64,000 nt of DNA from Oscillatoria princeps RMCB-10 (GTDB lineage Bacteria; Cyanobacteriota; Cyanobacteriia; Cyanobacteriales; Oscillatoriaceae), in assembly GCA_019359235.1 (NCBI GenBank), contig JAHHHT010000035.1, positions 1-64,000 of the forward strand, given 5' to 3'. Positions within the stretch are counted from its first letter, which is position 1, and each line of letters begins with the position of its first letter. Positions 8,944 to 17,872 of the stretch are shown here, in pieces. The notes under the pieces are model-generated. The model saw only the letters and a list, made by a program, of their open reading frames with translations, did no database searches and was not told the DNA's origin. Both the position numbers and the translations under genes were made by a program.

Positions 8944-10860
8944 ATGGCTCGTGATTCCGTTTCTTCTATTAAAGCGCTCAACGATGCGATTGCCAGTCAC
9001 AACCCCTTTGACAGACTGCGGGCTGTCAGAGATCCAGAGATTTGGAGTCAGGGACTGCCGGATGTGGCGGCGCTGAATGGCCACGCTGACAGTGCGGTTT
9101 TTCAAGCCATTGAGCGGGTGGGAGCTGGCCAGGGCAAGGTGATATCAATGGCCATCACCGGCACCTCCGGTGCTGGAAAAAGTCATCTGATTCACCGCAT
9201 TCGCCACCGGCTGCAAGTGGAAGGCAGTGGCTTATTTGTTTATGTTAATGCCAATCACTTCAATGAAGTCAACTTGATGCGCCACGAATTCCAGCAAATC
9301 CTAGTCGATAGCTTGAGACGCTCGGGTTCGTATGGGGTGCTGCAGTGCCAGCAACTGGGGACGGATTTGGTCAATGGAGCTATTAAAGGGCTGACTCCTG
9401 AGGCTAAAGGCTTTGCTCCTTTGGAACTGGTGAGAAAGCTGGCGGTTAGCAGCCAATCTAAGAATCAGGTTTGGGTGAACCAGGTGACTGAGGCTTTGTT
9501 CAAAACTCAACCCGACATTTCCGATCCGGATATTGCGCGGGCGATTGTTTGGACGCTGTGCAACGCTCAAACTCCTTTTGCGATTAAATGGCTGGCTGGC
9601 AAGGTGCTGGCACCCTGGAAGGCGGACGATCTGGGATTGCCGAATCACAGCCGGGAAGATAGAGAGTCTGTCGCTTGGGAGACGGGGCTGCAAATTTTGC
9701 ATTTGATTAGCAAATATTACCCGCTGGTGATTTGTTTTGACGATTTTGATTTAGGGGAAACCCCCGACAACACATTGAAGCGGGAGCGGGTTGTGGCTAG
9801 CTTGGTCAGGCGTCTGCTGGACACTCTCCCGCTCGTCAATCTCGATTACGGGATTGTGATTCTCACGGCGATGACACCGGCAACTTGGAAGGAGAAAATT
9901 CAGACTCTGCCGCCGGCACTGGTCACAGGTATTTCCGGGAAGGAAGATCCGATTGAGTTATGCGATACTGTTGGGGATTGGATTGTTGATTTAGTCACTT
10001 GCTGGCTGCAAAACTTTTATGCGGACAGACGCCTGACGCCTCCCGCGCCGATTTATCCTTTTGATGCCGGTCAGCTGAGGGCGCTGGGGCGAGAAAAGCT
10101 GACGGTGCGGCAGGTTTTGGAGTGGTGCGCCCAGAATTTTCGCCGGGCTGAACTTGACCCGCAGGAAAAGGTGGAGCGGGCTTTTGAGGGAGCGATGGCT
10201 GTTGAGCTGGGCGAGCGCTACTGGGATAATTCCCTGCTTGCAGGTGCGCTTTGTTTTGGCTTCCAGACGCTGGTGGGGCAAACGGTGGAGGGGGTGAAGG
10301 TTGAAGCAGTTGCCGGTGAGGTGAAACCGAAATCAGCAAATCACGACTATATTAATTTTAAGGTAATTGTAACACAAAATGGAGAAGTTGTCAAGATAGG
10401 TGTGGCGGTTCTTCAGGATGAGCGCCGGCAAAGTGTGACAGCTGGGTTAAAACGCTTAACGAAATACGAAACTTTTGATTTGACCGGCGGCTGTTTGGTG
10501 CGTGACGCAGACAAGGCAATTCCGGCTGGCTGGGAGGCTTGGGGTTATCTGCACCGGCTGGTTGCTGAGTTGGGGGGAAAATGGGTGGAGCTGAAAGCTG
10601 AGGATATCAAGCCGCTGGTGGCGATTTGGTCGGTTTATCAGGATTGGGCTGAGCAGAAGTTGAGTGAGGCGGAAATTTTTGAGTTTATCGCTCAGCGAAG
10701 GCTGACTGTAGATAATGCTTTAATCAGAGGGATTTTGAGGGGGTGGGGTGGTGAGCTTGCTGCTGGGGGAAAGGCTGTCGGGAATGCCGGCAGTGCCGGT
10801 GAGTTGGCGGACACTGCGGAAATGGCCGGCGCTCGAGATTTCCTGCCGGATTTGATGTAG
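8944..10860 (+). CDS. orphan P-loop ATPase of the cassette family (copy 1)
   Basis: 638 residues, homologous along its length to the ATPases at 13192 and 17873. Walker A is GTSGAGKS (residues 73-80) and Walker B is LVICFDDFD (261-269). The other two copies have FDE, so the catalytic-type Glu is Asp267 here. Shared landmarks are the N-terminal NPFDRLR block, RHRLQ after the P-loop, TPPAPIYPFD, the C-terminal FDLTGGCLVRD (FDLTRGCLVRS in the paralogues) and the final LTVDNALIRGILR. It resembles ORC/Cdc6- or STAND-like AAA ATPases in layout, but I cannot place it in a named family. No winged-helix or nuclease partner flanks it, so it may be a degenerate or repurposed copy. Confidence 0.85.
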   Translation: MARDSVSSIKALNDAIASHNPFDRLRAVRDPEIWSQGLPDVAALNGHADSAVFQAIERVGAGQGKVISMAITGTSGAGKSHLIHRIRHRLQVEGSGLFVYVNANHFNEVNLMRHEFQQILVDSLRRSGSYGVLQCQQLGTDLVNGAIKGLTPEAKGFAPLELVRKLAVSSQSKNQVWVNQVTEALFKTQPDISDPDIARAIVWTLCNAQTPFAIKWLAGKVLAPWKADDLGLPNHSREDRESVAWETGLQILHLISKYYPLVICFDDFDLGETPDNTLKRERVVASLVRRLLDTLPLVNLDYGIVILTAMTPATWKEKIQTLPPALVTGISGKEDPIELCDTVGDWIVDLVTCWLQNFYADRRLTPPAPIYPFDAGQLRALGREKLTVRQVLEWCAQNFRRAELDPQEKVERAFEGAMAVELGERYWDNSLLAGALCFGFQTLVGQTVEGVKVEAVAGEVKPKSANHDYINFKVIVTQNGEVVKIGVAVLQDERRQSVTAGLKRLTKYETFDLTGGCLVRDADKAIPAGWEAWGYLHRLVAELGGKWVELKAEDIKPLVAIWSVYQDWAEQKLSEAEIFEFIAQRRLTVDNALIRGILRGWGGELAAGGKAVGNAGSAGELADTAEMAGARDFLPDLM

Positions 10861-10872
10861 CCGGTGGCTAAA

Positions 10873-11096
10873 GAAACCAGGTTTCTGGGAGAAACCTGGT
10901 TTCTAAATTTATCGGGGAGTGAAAAATATCATTCGGTTCAATATCCCCAGGCGATTGAAATCGCGGCTATACAAACAAAGTCCGCCTGCGCGGACTTTTT
11001 TTGGGTAATGCAGAAGTGGGAGCGGCAATTTGCGCAGAATGCAGGCGGAGGGTTAAACTATAGAAACATGGTTTCTCCAAGAAACCTGGTTTCTTA
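10873..11096. repeat. palindromic dispersed repeats between ATPase copy 1 and phzF
   Basis: Two AGAAACCAGGTTTCT-type palindromes (10873-10905 and 11063-11096) flank a GCGATTGAAATCGC palindrome and the hairpin agtccgcctgcgcggacttttttt (10979-11002). The last has a stem plus T-run and could terminate transcription from the ATPase gene. The 77-codon open frame here is made only of these repeats. Confidence 0.8.
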
Positions 11097-11114
11097 ATTG
11101 TGTGGAGAGGGAAT

Positions 11115-11903
11115 ATGGGAATAACACTGATTCAGGTGGACGCTTTCACAGACAAACCGTTTGCCGGCAATCCGGCGGCGGTTTGCGTGCTGAGTGAGCC
11201 GGCGGATGCGGGGTGGATGCAGAAAGTGGCTGCTGAGATGAATTTGTCGGAAACGGCGTTTTTAGTTAAGGCAGAGGATGGGTTTAATTTGCGCTGGTTT
11301 ACGCCGGCAGTGGAAGTGGATCTGTGCGGTCACGCCACGCTGGCGAGCGCGCATGTGCTGTGGGAATTGGGATATTTAGAACCGGCAGCGCAGGCGAGGT
11401 TTCACACGCGCAGCGGGTTGCTGACAGCTGAGCGACAGGGGGATTGGATTGAATTGAATTTTCCGGCTCAGCCGCCGGAACCGGCAAGTGCGCCGGACTT
11501 GCTGCGAGAGGGTTTGGGTGTGGAGTTGAAATATGTGGGGAAAAACCAGTTTGACTATCTGGTGGAGGTGGGTTCGGAGGAAATAGTGCGCGAGATGCAG
11601 CCGGATTTTGGGGTGCTGAAAAAGCTGCCGGTGCGGGGGGTGATTGTTACGAGTTTGGCGGCGTCGCCGGAGTATGATTTTGTGTCGAGATTTTTTGCGC
11701 CGGCGGCGGGGGTGAATGAAGATCCGGTGACGGGTTCGGCGCACTGCTGTCTCGCGCCTTTTTGGAGCGAGAGGCTGAAGAAAAATGAGTTTGTGGCGTA
11801 TCAGGCGTCGGCTCGCGGCGGTGTTGTGCGGGTGCGATTAGCAGGAGAGCGGGTGTGTCTGGGGGGTCAGGCGGTGACGGTCTTGCGCGGGGAGTTGGTT
11901 TGA
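11115..11903 (+). CDS. PhzF-family isomerase-like protein
   Basis: About 262 residues from the ATG at 11115, preceded by GGAGAGGG; the GTG at 11100 is an alternative. The PhzF/diaminopimelate-epimerase fold is shown by QVDAFTDKPFAGNPAAV at the N-terminus, Glu46 in NLSETAFL (the catalytic Glu of PhzF), DLCGHATLASAH, and EDPVTGSAHCCL near the C-terminus. Most bacterial members have unknown substrates; a phenazine role is not implied. It sits between copies 1 and 2 of the ATPase cassette, and its 3' end is duplicated at 16675-16795, so it travelled with the cassette. Confidence 0.93.
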   Translation: MGITLIQVDAFTDKPFAGNPAAVCVLSEPADAGWMQKVAAEMNLSETAFLVKAEDGFNLRWFTPAVEVDLCGHATLASAHVLWELGYLEPAAQARFHTRSGLLTAERQGDWIELNFPAQPPEPASAPDLLREGLGVELKYVGKNQFDYLVEVGSEEIVREMQPDFGVLKKLPVRGVIVTSLAASPEYDFVSRFFAPAAGVNEDPVTGSAHCCLAPFWSERLKKNEFVAYQASARGGVVRVRLAGERVCLGGQAVTVLRGELV

Positions 11904-11928
11904 GGGGAGGAATCAACCGCTTACCCTA

Positions 11929-12033
11929 TATAGTAATAGACAGTCAGTTTAGGACAAGGCATCTCACTTGCTAGTAGGGACAGGGACGCTCCGACGCCTG
12001 TCCTACGTCCTAACCTAAATGGCTACTGCTATA
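11929..12033. mobile_element. MITE copy A (TATAGYARTAG ends)
   Basis: 105 bp starting tatagtaatagacagtcag and ending ggctactgctata, with imperfect inverted ends. The paralogous spacer after the phzF fragment (about 16796-16850) has the flanks without this block, so it behaves as an insertion. Confidence 0.75.
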
Positions 12034-12472
12034 CCTCAAGTTGCGGGGAATAGGGGGTAGGGGAGTCAACCCCACTCCTAACCCCTGCGCGTGCGGGGAG
12101 GAAGATTCCTTTTTTTCCTTGCCCCGCGTTTGAGTTGCGTGCCGGTGGTAGAATAGCAAGTGAGCTATCTGCGGCACCCTCACCGCACCCGCTTGTGCAA
12201 TTTTGCTGTTGAGCTGGGAGTTCGGGGGCTAGGGGGATTGCGCACTCGGCGCAAGAACTCGCCAAGGAGGGGCGAGGGGTTAGGTAACGCCGGCTCGCGC
12301 CCCCGACAAGAAAAGTTTCTCAGGGACAGGGGGTGGATGTAAAAAAAATTAATATTGAGAAAGTGGTAGCGCAATTTGATGTATGATTTTCGGGAAACTT
12401 GCTTGAGAGAGCGAGGCTTAGGGTTTTTACCTGTCAGGGGAAAGGCCCGATACAAACTGTGGGTAATTTTAT
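12034..12472. other. leader of cassette copy 2
   Basis: Gene-free. The block around 12045-12110 (gggtaggggagtcaacccc, then a gcgcgtgcgggg stretch and gaggaagattcc) recurs at 16840-16960 before cassette copy 3, so it belongs to the duplicated unit and may carry its promoter. Confidence 0.6.
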
Positions 12473-13144
12473 ATGACATCAGAAGCTGAGACAACTAAGG
12501 AGCAACGGGGATCTCAATCCCAAGTTAGAACTCGTCTGCTGCTGACGCTGTGGGATTTGGGGGAGGGAAAGCCGGTTAAGAAAAGTGAACTGAGTGCCAA
12601 GGTGAAACAGAGCGGGGAGGACTATAAGGCACTGGAGGAGGAAGGGGCCATCGAGAGAAAGGTGGAAAAGCGTGTGACGCTGGTTTCCCTGACGGATAAG
12701 GGATTGCAGATGCTGGCGCAGGAACTGAAAAACCCGGAGATGAAGTTTGGGGGGACTCAAGTTGGCAGCCGGGTTGCGAATGCGCTGCTGAAGTGGATTC
12801 GGCAGATGGACGGTGCGGTGAGTGCGCCGGCGGGTGAAGGGAAGCCGGTGGTGCCGGCAATCGCGTCTTATGAGGAGTTTGAGCCGGTGGCGCTGGAGGT
12901 GTACGACCAGCTGAATCGGGACTACAACCTGGACGATCTGGTGCCGATTTACCGGATTCGGCGGGAAATTGGGGAGCGGGTTAGCCGCGAGAAATTCAAG
13001 GAGTGGTTGCTGGAGATGCAAGCCAACGATATTTTTCAGCTGATGGCGGGAGAAATACCGGACATGACCCCGGACAAGCACAATGACTCTATTAACATTC
13101 CCGGGGGTGGATTGCGCTACTACGCGAAGCGCTTGAATTCCTGA
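12473..13144 (+). CDS. winged-helix protein of cassette copy 2
   Basis: 223 residues. Residues 18-85 look like a winged helix-turn-helix (TRLLLTLWDLGEGK, a recognition-type helix around YKALEEEGAIE, then the wing LVSLTDKGLQML). A second conserved C-terminal module, about residues 150-220, contains VPIYRIRREIGERVSRE and ends in GGGLRYYAKRL; it also looks like a winged helix. It is about 60% identical by eye to the protein at 17123. The first gene of a three-gene cassette, it ends 47 bp before the ATPase. It likely binds DNA, either as regulator or as target-recognition subunit; this is inference. Confidence 0.85.
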   Translation: MTSEAETTKEQRGSQSQVRTRLLLTLWDLGEGKPVKKSELSAKVKQSGEDYKALEEEGAIERKVEKRVTLVSLTDKGLQMLAQELKNPEMKFGGTQVGSRVANALLKWIRQMDGAVSAPAGEGKPVVPAIASYEEFEPVALEVYDQLNRDYNLDDLVPIYRIRREIGERVSREKFKEWLLEMQANDIFQLMAGEIPDMTPDKHNDSINIPGGGLRYYAKRLNS

Positions 13145-13191
13145 GATTGCCACGAATCCTGTTGTAGTTCGTTACCTCACACCGAATCAGT

Positions 13192-15165
13192 ATGGACAGT
13201 TCAGCTGTTTCTCCGATAGAAGCCCTCAACGCGGCCATCAAAAGTGAAAATCCATTTGGCAAAACTGGGATTGTCAAGGAGCAGGATGTCTGGGGGAAGG
13301 GATTCCCTGACGTGTCGGCACTGAACAAATACGCTTCTGATGCTGTTTTTCAGGCGATTGAGCAGGTGCGGACAAGTCAGTCCAGTCAAGAAAAGGTGAT
13401 TTCACTGGCCTTGACTGCCCAACAGGGCGTGGGGAAAACTCACGTCCTGAGTCGCCTTCGCCACCGGCTCGAAAGCGAGGGGGGTGGTTTATTCGTTTAT
13501 GCAAGTGCCGATAAATACACGGACTTAAACCAGATTAAGTACCAATTCCAGCAAACTTTAGCAGACAGCCTCAGACACACCGGCAGTCAAGGGGTCATGC
13601 AGTGGCAGGAAGTGGCGGCAGCAATGGCCAACGAAGGCTTTAAAGCCATCAATCCTGGGGCTCCCAACCTTTCTCCCCAAGAACTTGTCAGCAGATTTGA
13701 CAAAGTATATGCCAGTTGGGTGAGCAAGAGCAAGAATTTAATGAACACTCTGAGCCAGAAAGTAAGCCAAACAAAGCCTCATGCAGATCCTTATACGGTG
13801 AGGGCTATTTTGTGGACGCTTTCAGAGACTCAGGCACCTTTTGCCATCAGATGGCTGTCGGGCGAGGAGCTAGATACATCTAAGGCTGAGGAGCTTGGAT
13901 TACCTGCCAATGCCGGCAAAACTAATCAAGACAGGGAAGCAGAAGCCCTTAATAAGGTACAGCAAATCTTAAATCTGGTGAGCGCCTATAACCCAGTTAT
14001 CATTTGCTTTGACGAAATAGATGTCAAGAACAACACGACTGATGAGGGCTTGCCAACAGAAATGGTTCTGGCTGATTTAGTTAAGCGCCTCTATGATACC
14101 CTTCATCAATCAGACGGCAGTCAGGGAATTATCATTGTCACAGTAATGCTGCCTGTTACTTGGACACAGAAGATTAAGGTGATGTCGGGTGGGACACCGG
14201 ACAGAATTTCAACTTATACAAAAGGGAAGCCGGTAGAATTAAACTTCCTGGACAGCAATTCTATTCTGGAGCTAGTCACTTTATGGCTGAAAGAGTTTTT
14301 TTATGAGAGGAAAAATTTAACTCCTCCCACTCCGATATACCCTTTTGAAGAAAGTCAGCTGAGAGAGTACGGCAAAGTAAAGCCAACTGTACGGGAAGCT
14401 TTAGCCTGGTGTGCGGAGAACTTTAAGGTTTATATGCCGCCACTTCCAGAAAATCCTGTTGAGCGGTTTGAACTGGCCATAACGAGGGAACTTGAGGCAG
14501 ACCTCGGGGATTATCTAGAGGACAATGCCCTGATTGCATCGGCCCTTGAGTTTGGCTTTAAAACTTTGAAAGGCCAGACATTAGAAGGGGTAACGATTGA
14601 AGACGTTATTACTGAAGTCAAGCCGAAAGCACAGAATAAAGGCTGGATCAATTTCAAGGTGAGTGGCACGGATAATGGAAGAGTTGTAAAGATTGGAGTG
14701 GCTGTGATTCAGTCCAATCAAGTTGGGCTAGTGGCTGGACTAAGGCGCTTAAATGACTGCGAAATGTTTGACCTAACTCGTGGGTGTTTAGTGCGCTCTA
14801 AGTCCAAAGTTGAAAAAATTAAAAAGAATTCAGAAGCCGGCAAGTTGCTCGACCAGCTTATATCAGAAAAGGGTGGGGAGCATGTGGATCTGAGAGAAGA
14901 GGACATCTGGCCACTTATTGCGGTTCATTCTGTATATCAGAAACGCGGAGACTATGATTTGACTGAGGAGCAGGTTTTTGATTTAATTGCGGAGAAGCAG
15001 CTAACTTTTGACAGTCTTTTATTGCGAGAAATTTTGAGCGCACCGTCCGGTACAATGCCTGCTGTAGATGAACAGGATGAGCGTCAGCTTCTAGATGACT
15101 TCCTAAACCCGTCTAGTATGGACACCACAGATGACTTGGCTGATTTAACTGACCTGTTTAGTTAA
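13192..15165 (+). CDS. P-loop ATPase of cassette copy 2
   Basis: 657 residues. Walker A AQQGVGKT ends at Lys82/Thr83 and Walker B IICFDEID contains Asp274/Glu275. The N-terminal 70 residues (NPFGKTGIV, DVWGKGFPDVSAL) precede the P-loop. The C-terminal half carries INFKVSGTDNGRVVKIGVAV, FDLTRGCLVRSK, GGEHVDLREEDIWPL and a very acidic tail. The C-terminal region after the AAA core is conserved in all three copies and may be a separate domain. It begins 47 bp after the winged-helix gene and ends 2 bp before the nuclease ATG, so translation is probably coupled. The domain resembles ORC/Cdc6-like AAA proteins but the family is not certain. Confidence 0.88.
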   Translation: MDSSAVSPIEALNAAIKSENPFGKTGIVKEQDVWGKGFPDVSALNKYASDAVFQAIEQVRTSQSSQEKVISLALTAQQGVGKTHVLSRLRHRLESEGGGLFVYASADKYTDLNQIKYQFQQTLADSLRHTGSQGVMQWQEVAAAMANEGFKAINPGAPNLSPQELVSRFDKVYASWVSKSKNLMNTLSQKVSQTKPHADPYTVRAILWTLSETQAPFAIRWLSGEELDTSKAEELGLPANAGKTNQDREAEALNKVQQILNLVSAYNPVIICFDEIDVKNNTTDEGLPTEMVLADLVKRLYDTLHQSDGSQGIIIVTVMLPVTWTQKIKVMSGGTPDRISTYTKGKPVELNFLDSNSILELVTLWLKEFFYERKNLTPPTPIYPFEESQLREYGKVKPTVREALAWCAENFKVYMPPLPENPVERFELAITRELEADLGDYLEDNALIASALEFGFKTLKGQTLEGVTIEDVITEVKPKAQNKGWINFKVSGTDNGRVVKIGVAVIQSNQVGLVAGLRRLNDCEMFDLTRGCLVRSKSKVEKIKKNSEAGKLLDQLISEKGGEHVDLREEDIWPLIAVHSVYQKRGDYDLTEEQVFDLIAEKQLTFDSLLLREILSAPSGTMPAVDEQDERQLLDDFLNPSSMDTTDDLADLTDLFS

Positions 15166-15167
15166 GT

Positions 15168-16640
15168 ATGAGCGAATTGGTTTTGCTTCAAGCCGCCCTG
15201 TGTCTGCCGGCTCCAGACGTGGACGCCTTAATCCAAGGGCGAACGATCGCAGCTATGCCGCGCACATTTATTGAGCCGGGGCGGAAATTTGCTCTCTATC
15301 CTGCTGGCGTCTCGATTAACCCACTGCCACCGGCTCAATACTATCGCTCAAGTTTTTTGCCGGTTGTCCAAACTGCTCTGAGCCAGCTGGGTGCTGAGAC
15401 GGTGGCCATTAAAGCTTGGGCCAGGTGTGAGGGCTGGGAAGACTTGGATAATACTGCTTCTCTAGATGGTTTGTCGCCCTTAACGGTATGGACAGCTCAA
15501 GGACTGCAGAAAACGCTCTCCCAGCGAGGGCGTATCTTTCTGAAATACTTGCGCGTATATCTACTTCCATATCCGCTTCAAGTGACTGTACAGCCTGAAG
15601 GTCGGAATAAAACGGGGAAGTTTGTCCCTTTGCCCTATACCCTGAGGGTTGCTGAATCTGTACCGGCACTGAGCGATTCTCAATTCGCCCACCGGCGGGT
15701 AAAGTTGGAAAAGCGAGAAGTGCCGGCGCATCCTGAATTGGAAGAATTGCAGGCGGAAATCGCCCAGATCGCCCTCACCAACCCAGCGGCTAAACAGCTA
15801 GACGGGGAACTCAAAATTTTTCTGGGTTGGCGTGGGGAGGTGCAGGTGAGTCAACTTGATGCAGATTTGAATTGGATAGCTACGATTGCTGCTTTGGGAA
15901 ATCGCAGCAAACATCTAGACGAGGGAAAAAGCAACTATCAAGCCGGCACGGATTTTGAAAACATCGTGCGCCGCAGCCTTGAGTTTCTCGGCTTTACCGT
16001 TGACTATTTCCACAGGGGCGGTGCCGGGGCGATAGATTTGTTCTGCTCGAAACCCTATCCCCTGGTGGGGGAGTGCAAATCTGGCAAGAAAATTCCCAAT
16101 GATACGGCTGTGCAGCTCTTGAATCTGGGAACACTGCGCCTGAAAGACCCAGAACTGTTAAAGAAAGTCGCTAAGTTAATCATAGGCCCGGGCGAGCCGA
16201 CTCCGCAACTACTAGATGCCGCGAAGGTGCACGGTATGGCAATTCTTAATCCAGAAACGCTTGAGAAGCTGGTCAGACTGCAAAGCAAGTATCCAGGAGC
16301 CGTAGATTTGTTTAAGCTGAAAGATTGCCTGAAACCGGGGCAATCTGATGGTGCGGTTGAGAAATACATCGCGCTGGCTGAAAGACAGATTGTGCTGCGT
16401 TCGCACCTAATCGGGGTTGTGAAAAAATACCAGGAAAATACCGGCGATGAGGCGGTTGGGGTGGATACGATCTATGGAGCCTACAACTCGCATCCGCCTC
16501 AATCCCTTACCCGTGAAGAAATGCGCGAAATCCTGATTGAGCTTTCCTCGCCGCTAACCGGCTACTTGGGTAGAATTAAAGGCAGCGACTCGCAGAGGGA
16601 TAGCTTCTACTTTCTCCGCGAGTTGCCGGTGGATAGTTGA
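15168..16640 (+). CDS. DUF1802-like / PD-(D/E)XK nuclease of cassette copy 2
   Basis: 490 residues. The N-terminal 200 residues resemble the cyanobacterial DUF1802 family (QGRTIAAMPRTFIEPGRKF, ALYP, IKAWARCEGW, LSPLTVWT, LRVYLLPYP). Residues 260-340 form a Mrr/Holliday-resolvase-like PD-(D/E)XK core: GTDFENIVRRSLEFLGF with Glu264, GAIDLF with Asp290, and GECKSGK with Glu302 and Lys304. The C-terminal part ends in SSPLTGYLGR and YFLRELPVD. The start ATG lies 2 bp after the ATPase stop. It is likely the effector nuclease of the cassette. The catalytic residues are seen directly; the DUF1802 label is from memory and less certain. Confidence 0.85.
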   Translation: MSELVLLQAALCLPAPDVDALIQGRTIAAMPRTFIEPGRKFALYPAGVSINPLPPAQYYRSSFLPVVQTALSQLGAETVAIKAWARCEGWEDLDNTASLDGLSPLTVWTAQGLQKTLSQRGRIFLKYLRVYLLPYPLQVTVQPEGRNKTGKFVPLPYTLRVAESVPALSDSQFAHRRVKLEKREVPAHPELEELQAEIAQIALTNPAAKQLDGELKIFLGWRGEVQVSQLDADLNWIATIAALGNRSKHLDEGKSNYQAGTDFENIVRRSLEFLGFTVDYFHRGGAGAIDLFCSKPYPLVGECKSGKKIPNDTAVQLLNLGTLRLKDPELLKKVAKLIIGPGEPTPQLLDAAKVHGMAILNPETLEKLVRLQSKYPGAVDLFKLKDCLKPGQSDGAVEKYIALAERQIVLRSHLIGVVKKYQENTGDEAVGVDTIYGAYNSHPPQSLTREEMREILIELSSPLTGYLGRIKGSDSQRDSFYFLRELPVDS

Positions 16641-16674
16641 GCTGCAGCCTGCTAGTAGGGTGCGTTGCTAAGAG

Positions 16675-16795
16675 TAATGAGTTTGTGGCGTATCAGGCGT
16701 CGGCGCGGGGTGGCGTGGTGCGGGTGCGATTGGCACGAGAGGGTGTGTGTCTGGGGGGGGAGGCGGTGACGGTTGTGCGCGGGGAGTTGGTTTGA
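16675..16795 (+). pseudogene. 3' fragment of phzF left by a tandem duplication
   Basis: This stretch reads gagtttgtggcgtatcaggc onward and ends ggggagttggtttga. It matches the last 40 codons of phzF (11784-11903) nearly base for base, including the stop, and the similarity continues past the stop. The fragment has no start and is joined on its left to the spacer of the copy-2 nuclease gene. Confidence 0.92.
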
Positions 16796-17122
16796 GAGGG
16801 GGAGTCAACCCCTTACCCCATCCCTCGGGGTGCGGGAAATAGGGGGTAGGGGAGTCAACCCCACCCCCCAATCCCGGCGCGTGCACGCCTAGGGGAGGTA
16901 GGGGAGTCAACCCCACTCCCTACCCCCTGCGCGTGCACGGGAGGGGAGGAAGATTCCCCTCTCGCTTAGCGAACCCGTTTCCAGGATTAGCCTGGGAATT
17001 AAGAAATTTTTTTACAAAACCGTCCGGATAGGCTTGGGGAGCTGCGAAAAAGCGTTCTATAAGTTTATCAGGGGGCTAAGTTTTCAACTGTGTCCCTCTC
17101 CCAACTATCAGGATCTATCAAT
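16796..17122. other. leader of cassette copy 3
   Basis: Contains several gtaggggagtcaacccc repeats and the block shared with 12045-12110. No gene. It probably holds the promoter of cassette copy 3. Confidence 0.55.
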
Positions 17123-17812
17123 ATGTCGCCAAAAGCTCACACTGCAAACGAAAATAATCACCATGAAGCGCAAGTAAAAACTCGTCTGCTGCTTGCTTTA
17201 TGGGATTTAGGGGAAGGGAAGAAGGGGGTTAACAAAAGTGACCTGACTGGCAAAGTAAAACGGACTGGGGAAAAATCGGGGGATTATCAGAGCCTATATC
17301 AGCTACTAGAGAAGGAAGGAGCGATTTCCATCGCCAAGAAAAAACGAGTCGAGAAAATCTCGCTGACTGAGATGGGACTTGACATGCTGGGCGATGGTCT
17401 GAAAAAGTCTGAGTTCGAGGATGAGGCGAGTGGGGGAGCGCGAACCGTCAAGGCGCTGCTGAAGTGGATTCGCCATTTTGATAGTGCGGTGAGTGCGCCG
17501 GTTGCTCAAGTTAAGTCGGTGATGCCGGCAATTGGGGCTTATGAAGTGTTTAAACAGGTGGTGCTGGAAATTTACGACCGGCTGAACCGGGATTACAATT
17601 TTGACAATCTGGTGCCGATTTACCGGATTCGGCGGGAAATTGGGGAGCGGGTTAGCCGCGATCTGTTCAACAAGTGGCTGATGGAGATGCAAGCCAAGGA
17701 CATTTTTCAGCTGATGGGGGGAGAAGTGCCAGACATCACCCCCGATAAGCGCCAAGACTCGCTCGTCATTCCAGGAGGCGGATTGCGTTACTACGCCAAG
17801 CGCTTGAGTTAA
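17123..17812 (+). CDS. winged-helix protein of cassette copy 3
   Basis: 229 residues from the ATG at 17123, which aligns with the start of the copy-2 protein; an upstream GTG at 17090 only adds unmatched residues. It has the same layout as the copy-2 protein: TRLLLALWDLGEGK, a winged helix to about residue 95, and the C-terminal module with VPIYRIRREIGERVSRD and GGGLRYYAKRLS. The C-terminal module is much better conserved between copies than the N-terminal helix region, which suggests that the contact with the ATPase lies in the C-terminus and specificity in the N-terminus. That reading is inference. Confidence 0.84.
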   Translation: MSPKAHTANENNHHEAQVKTRLLLALWDLGEGKKGVNKSDLTGKVKRTGEKSGDYQSLYQLLEKEGAISIAKKKRVEKISLTEMGLDMLGDGLKKSEFEDEASGGARTVKALLKWIRHFDSAVSAPVAQVKSVMPAIGAYEVFKQVVLEIYDRLNRDYNFDNLVPIYRIRREIGERVSRDLFNKWLMEMQAKDIFQLMGGEVPDITPDKRQDSLVIPGGGLRYYAKRLS

Positions 17813-17872
17813 TTAGAGTTAATTAGACTGTCCTGAATTCTGTTGCTGTTCCTTCCCCCAATCCGAATTACT

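Noticed and set aside
10864-11097. 77-codon frame after ATPase copy 1
   Set aside because: Made entirely of palindromic dispersed repeats (AGAAACCAGGTTTCT and a terminator-like hairpin).
16668-16916. 82-codon minus frame resembling 11647-11916
   Set aside because: The similarity is real but reflects the duplicated phzF 3' end on the plus strand, not a conserved antisense gene.
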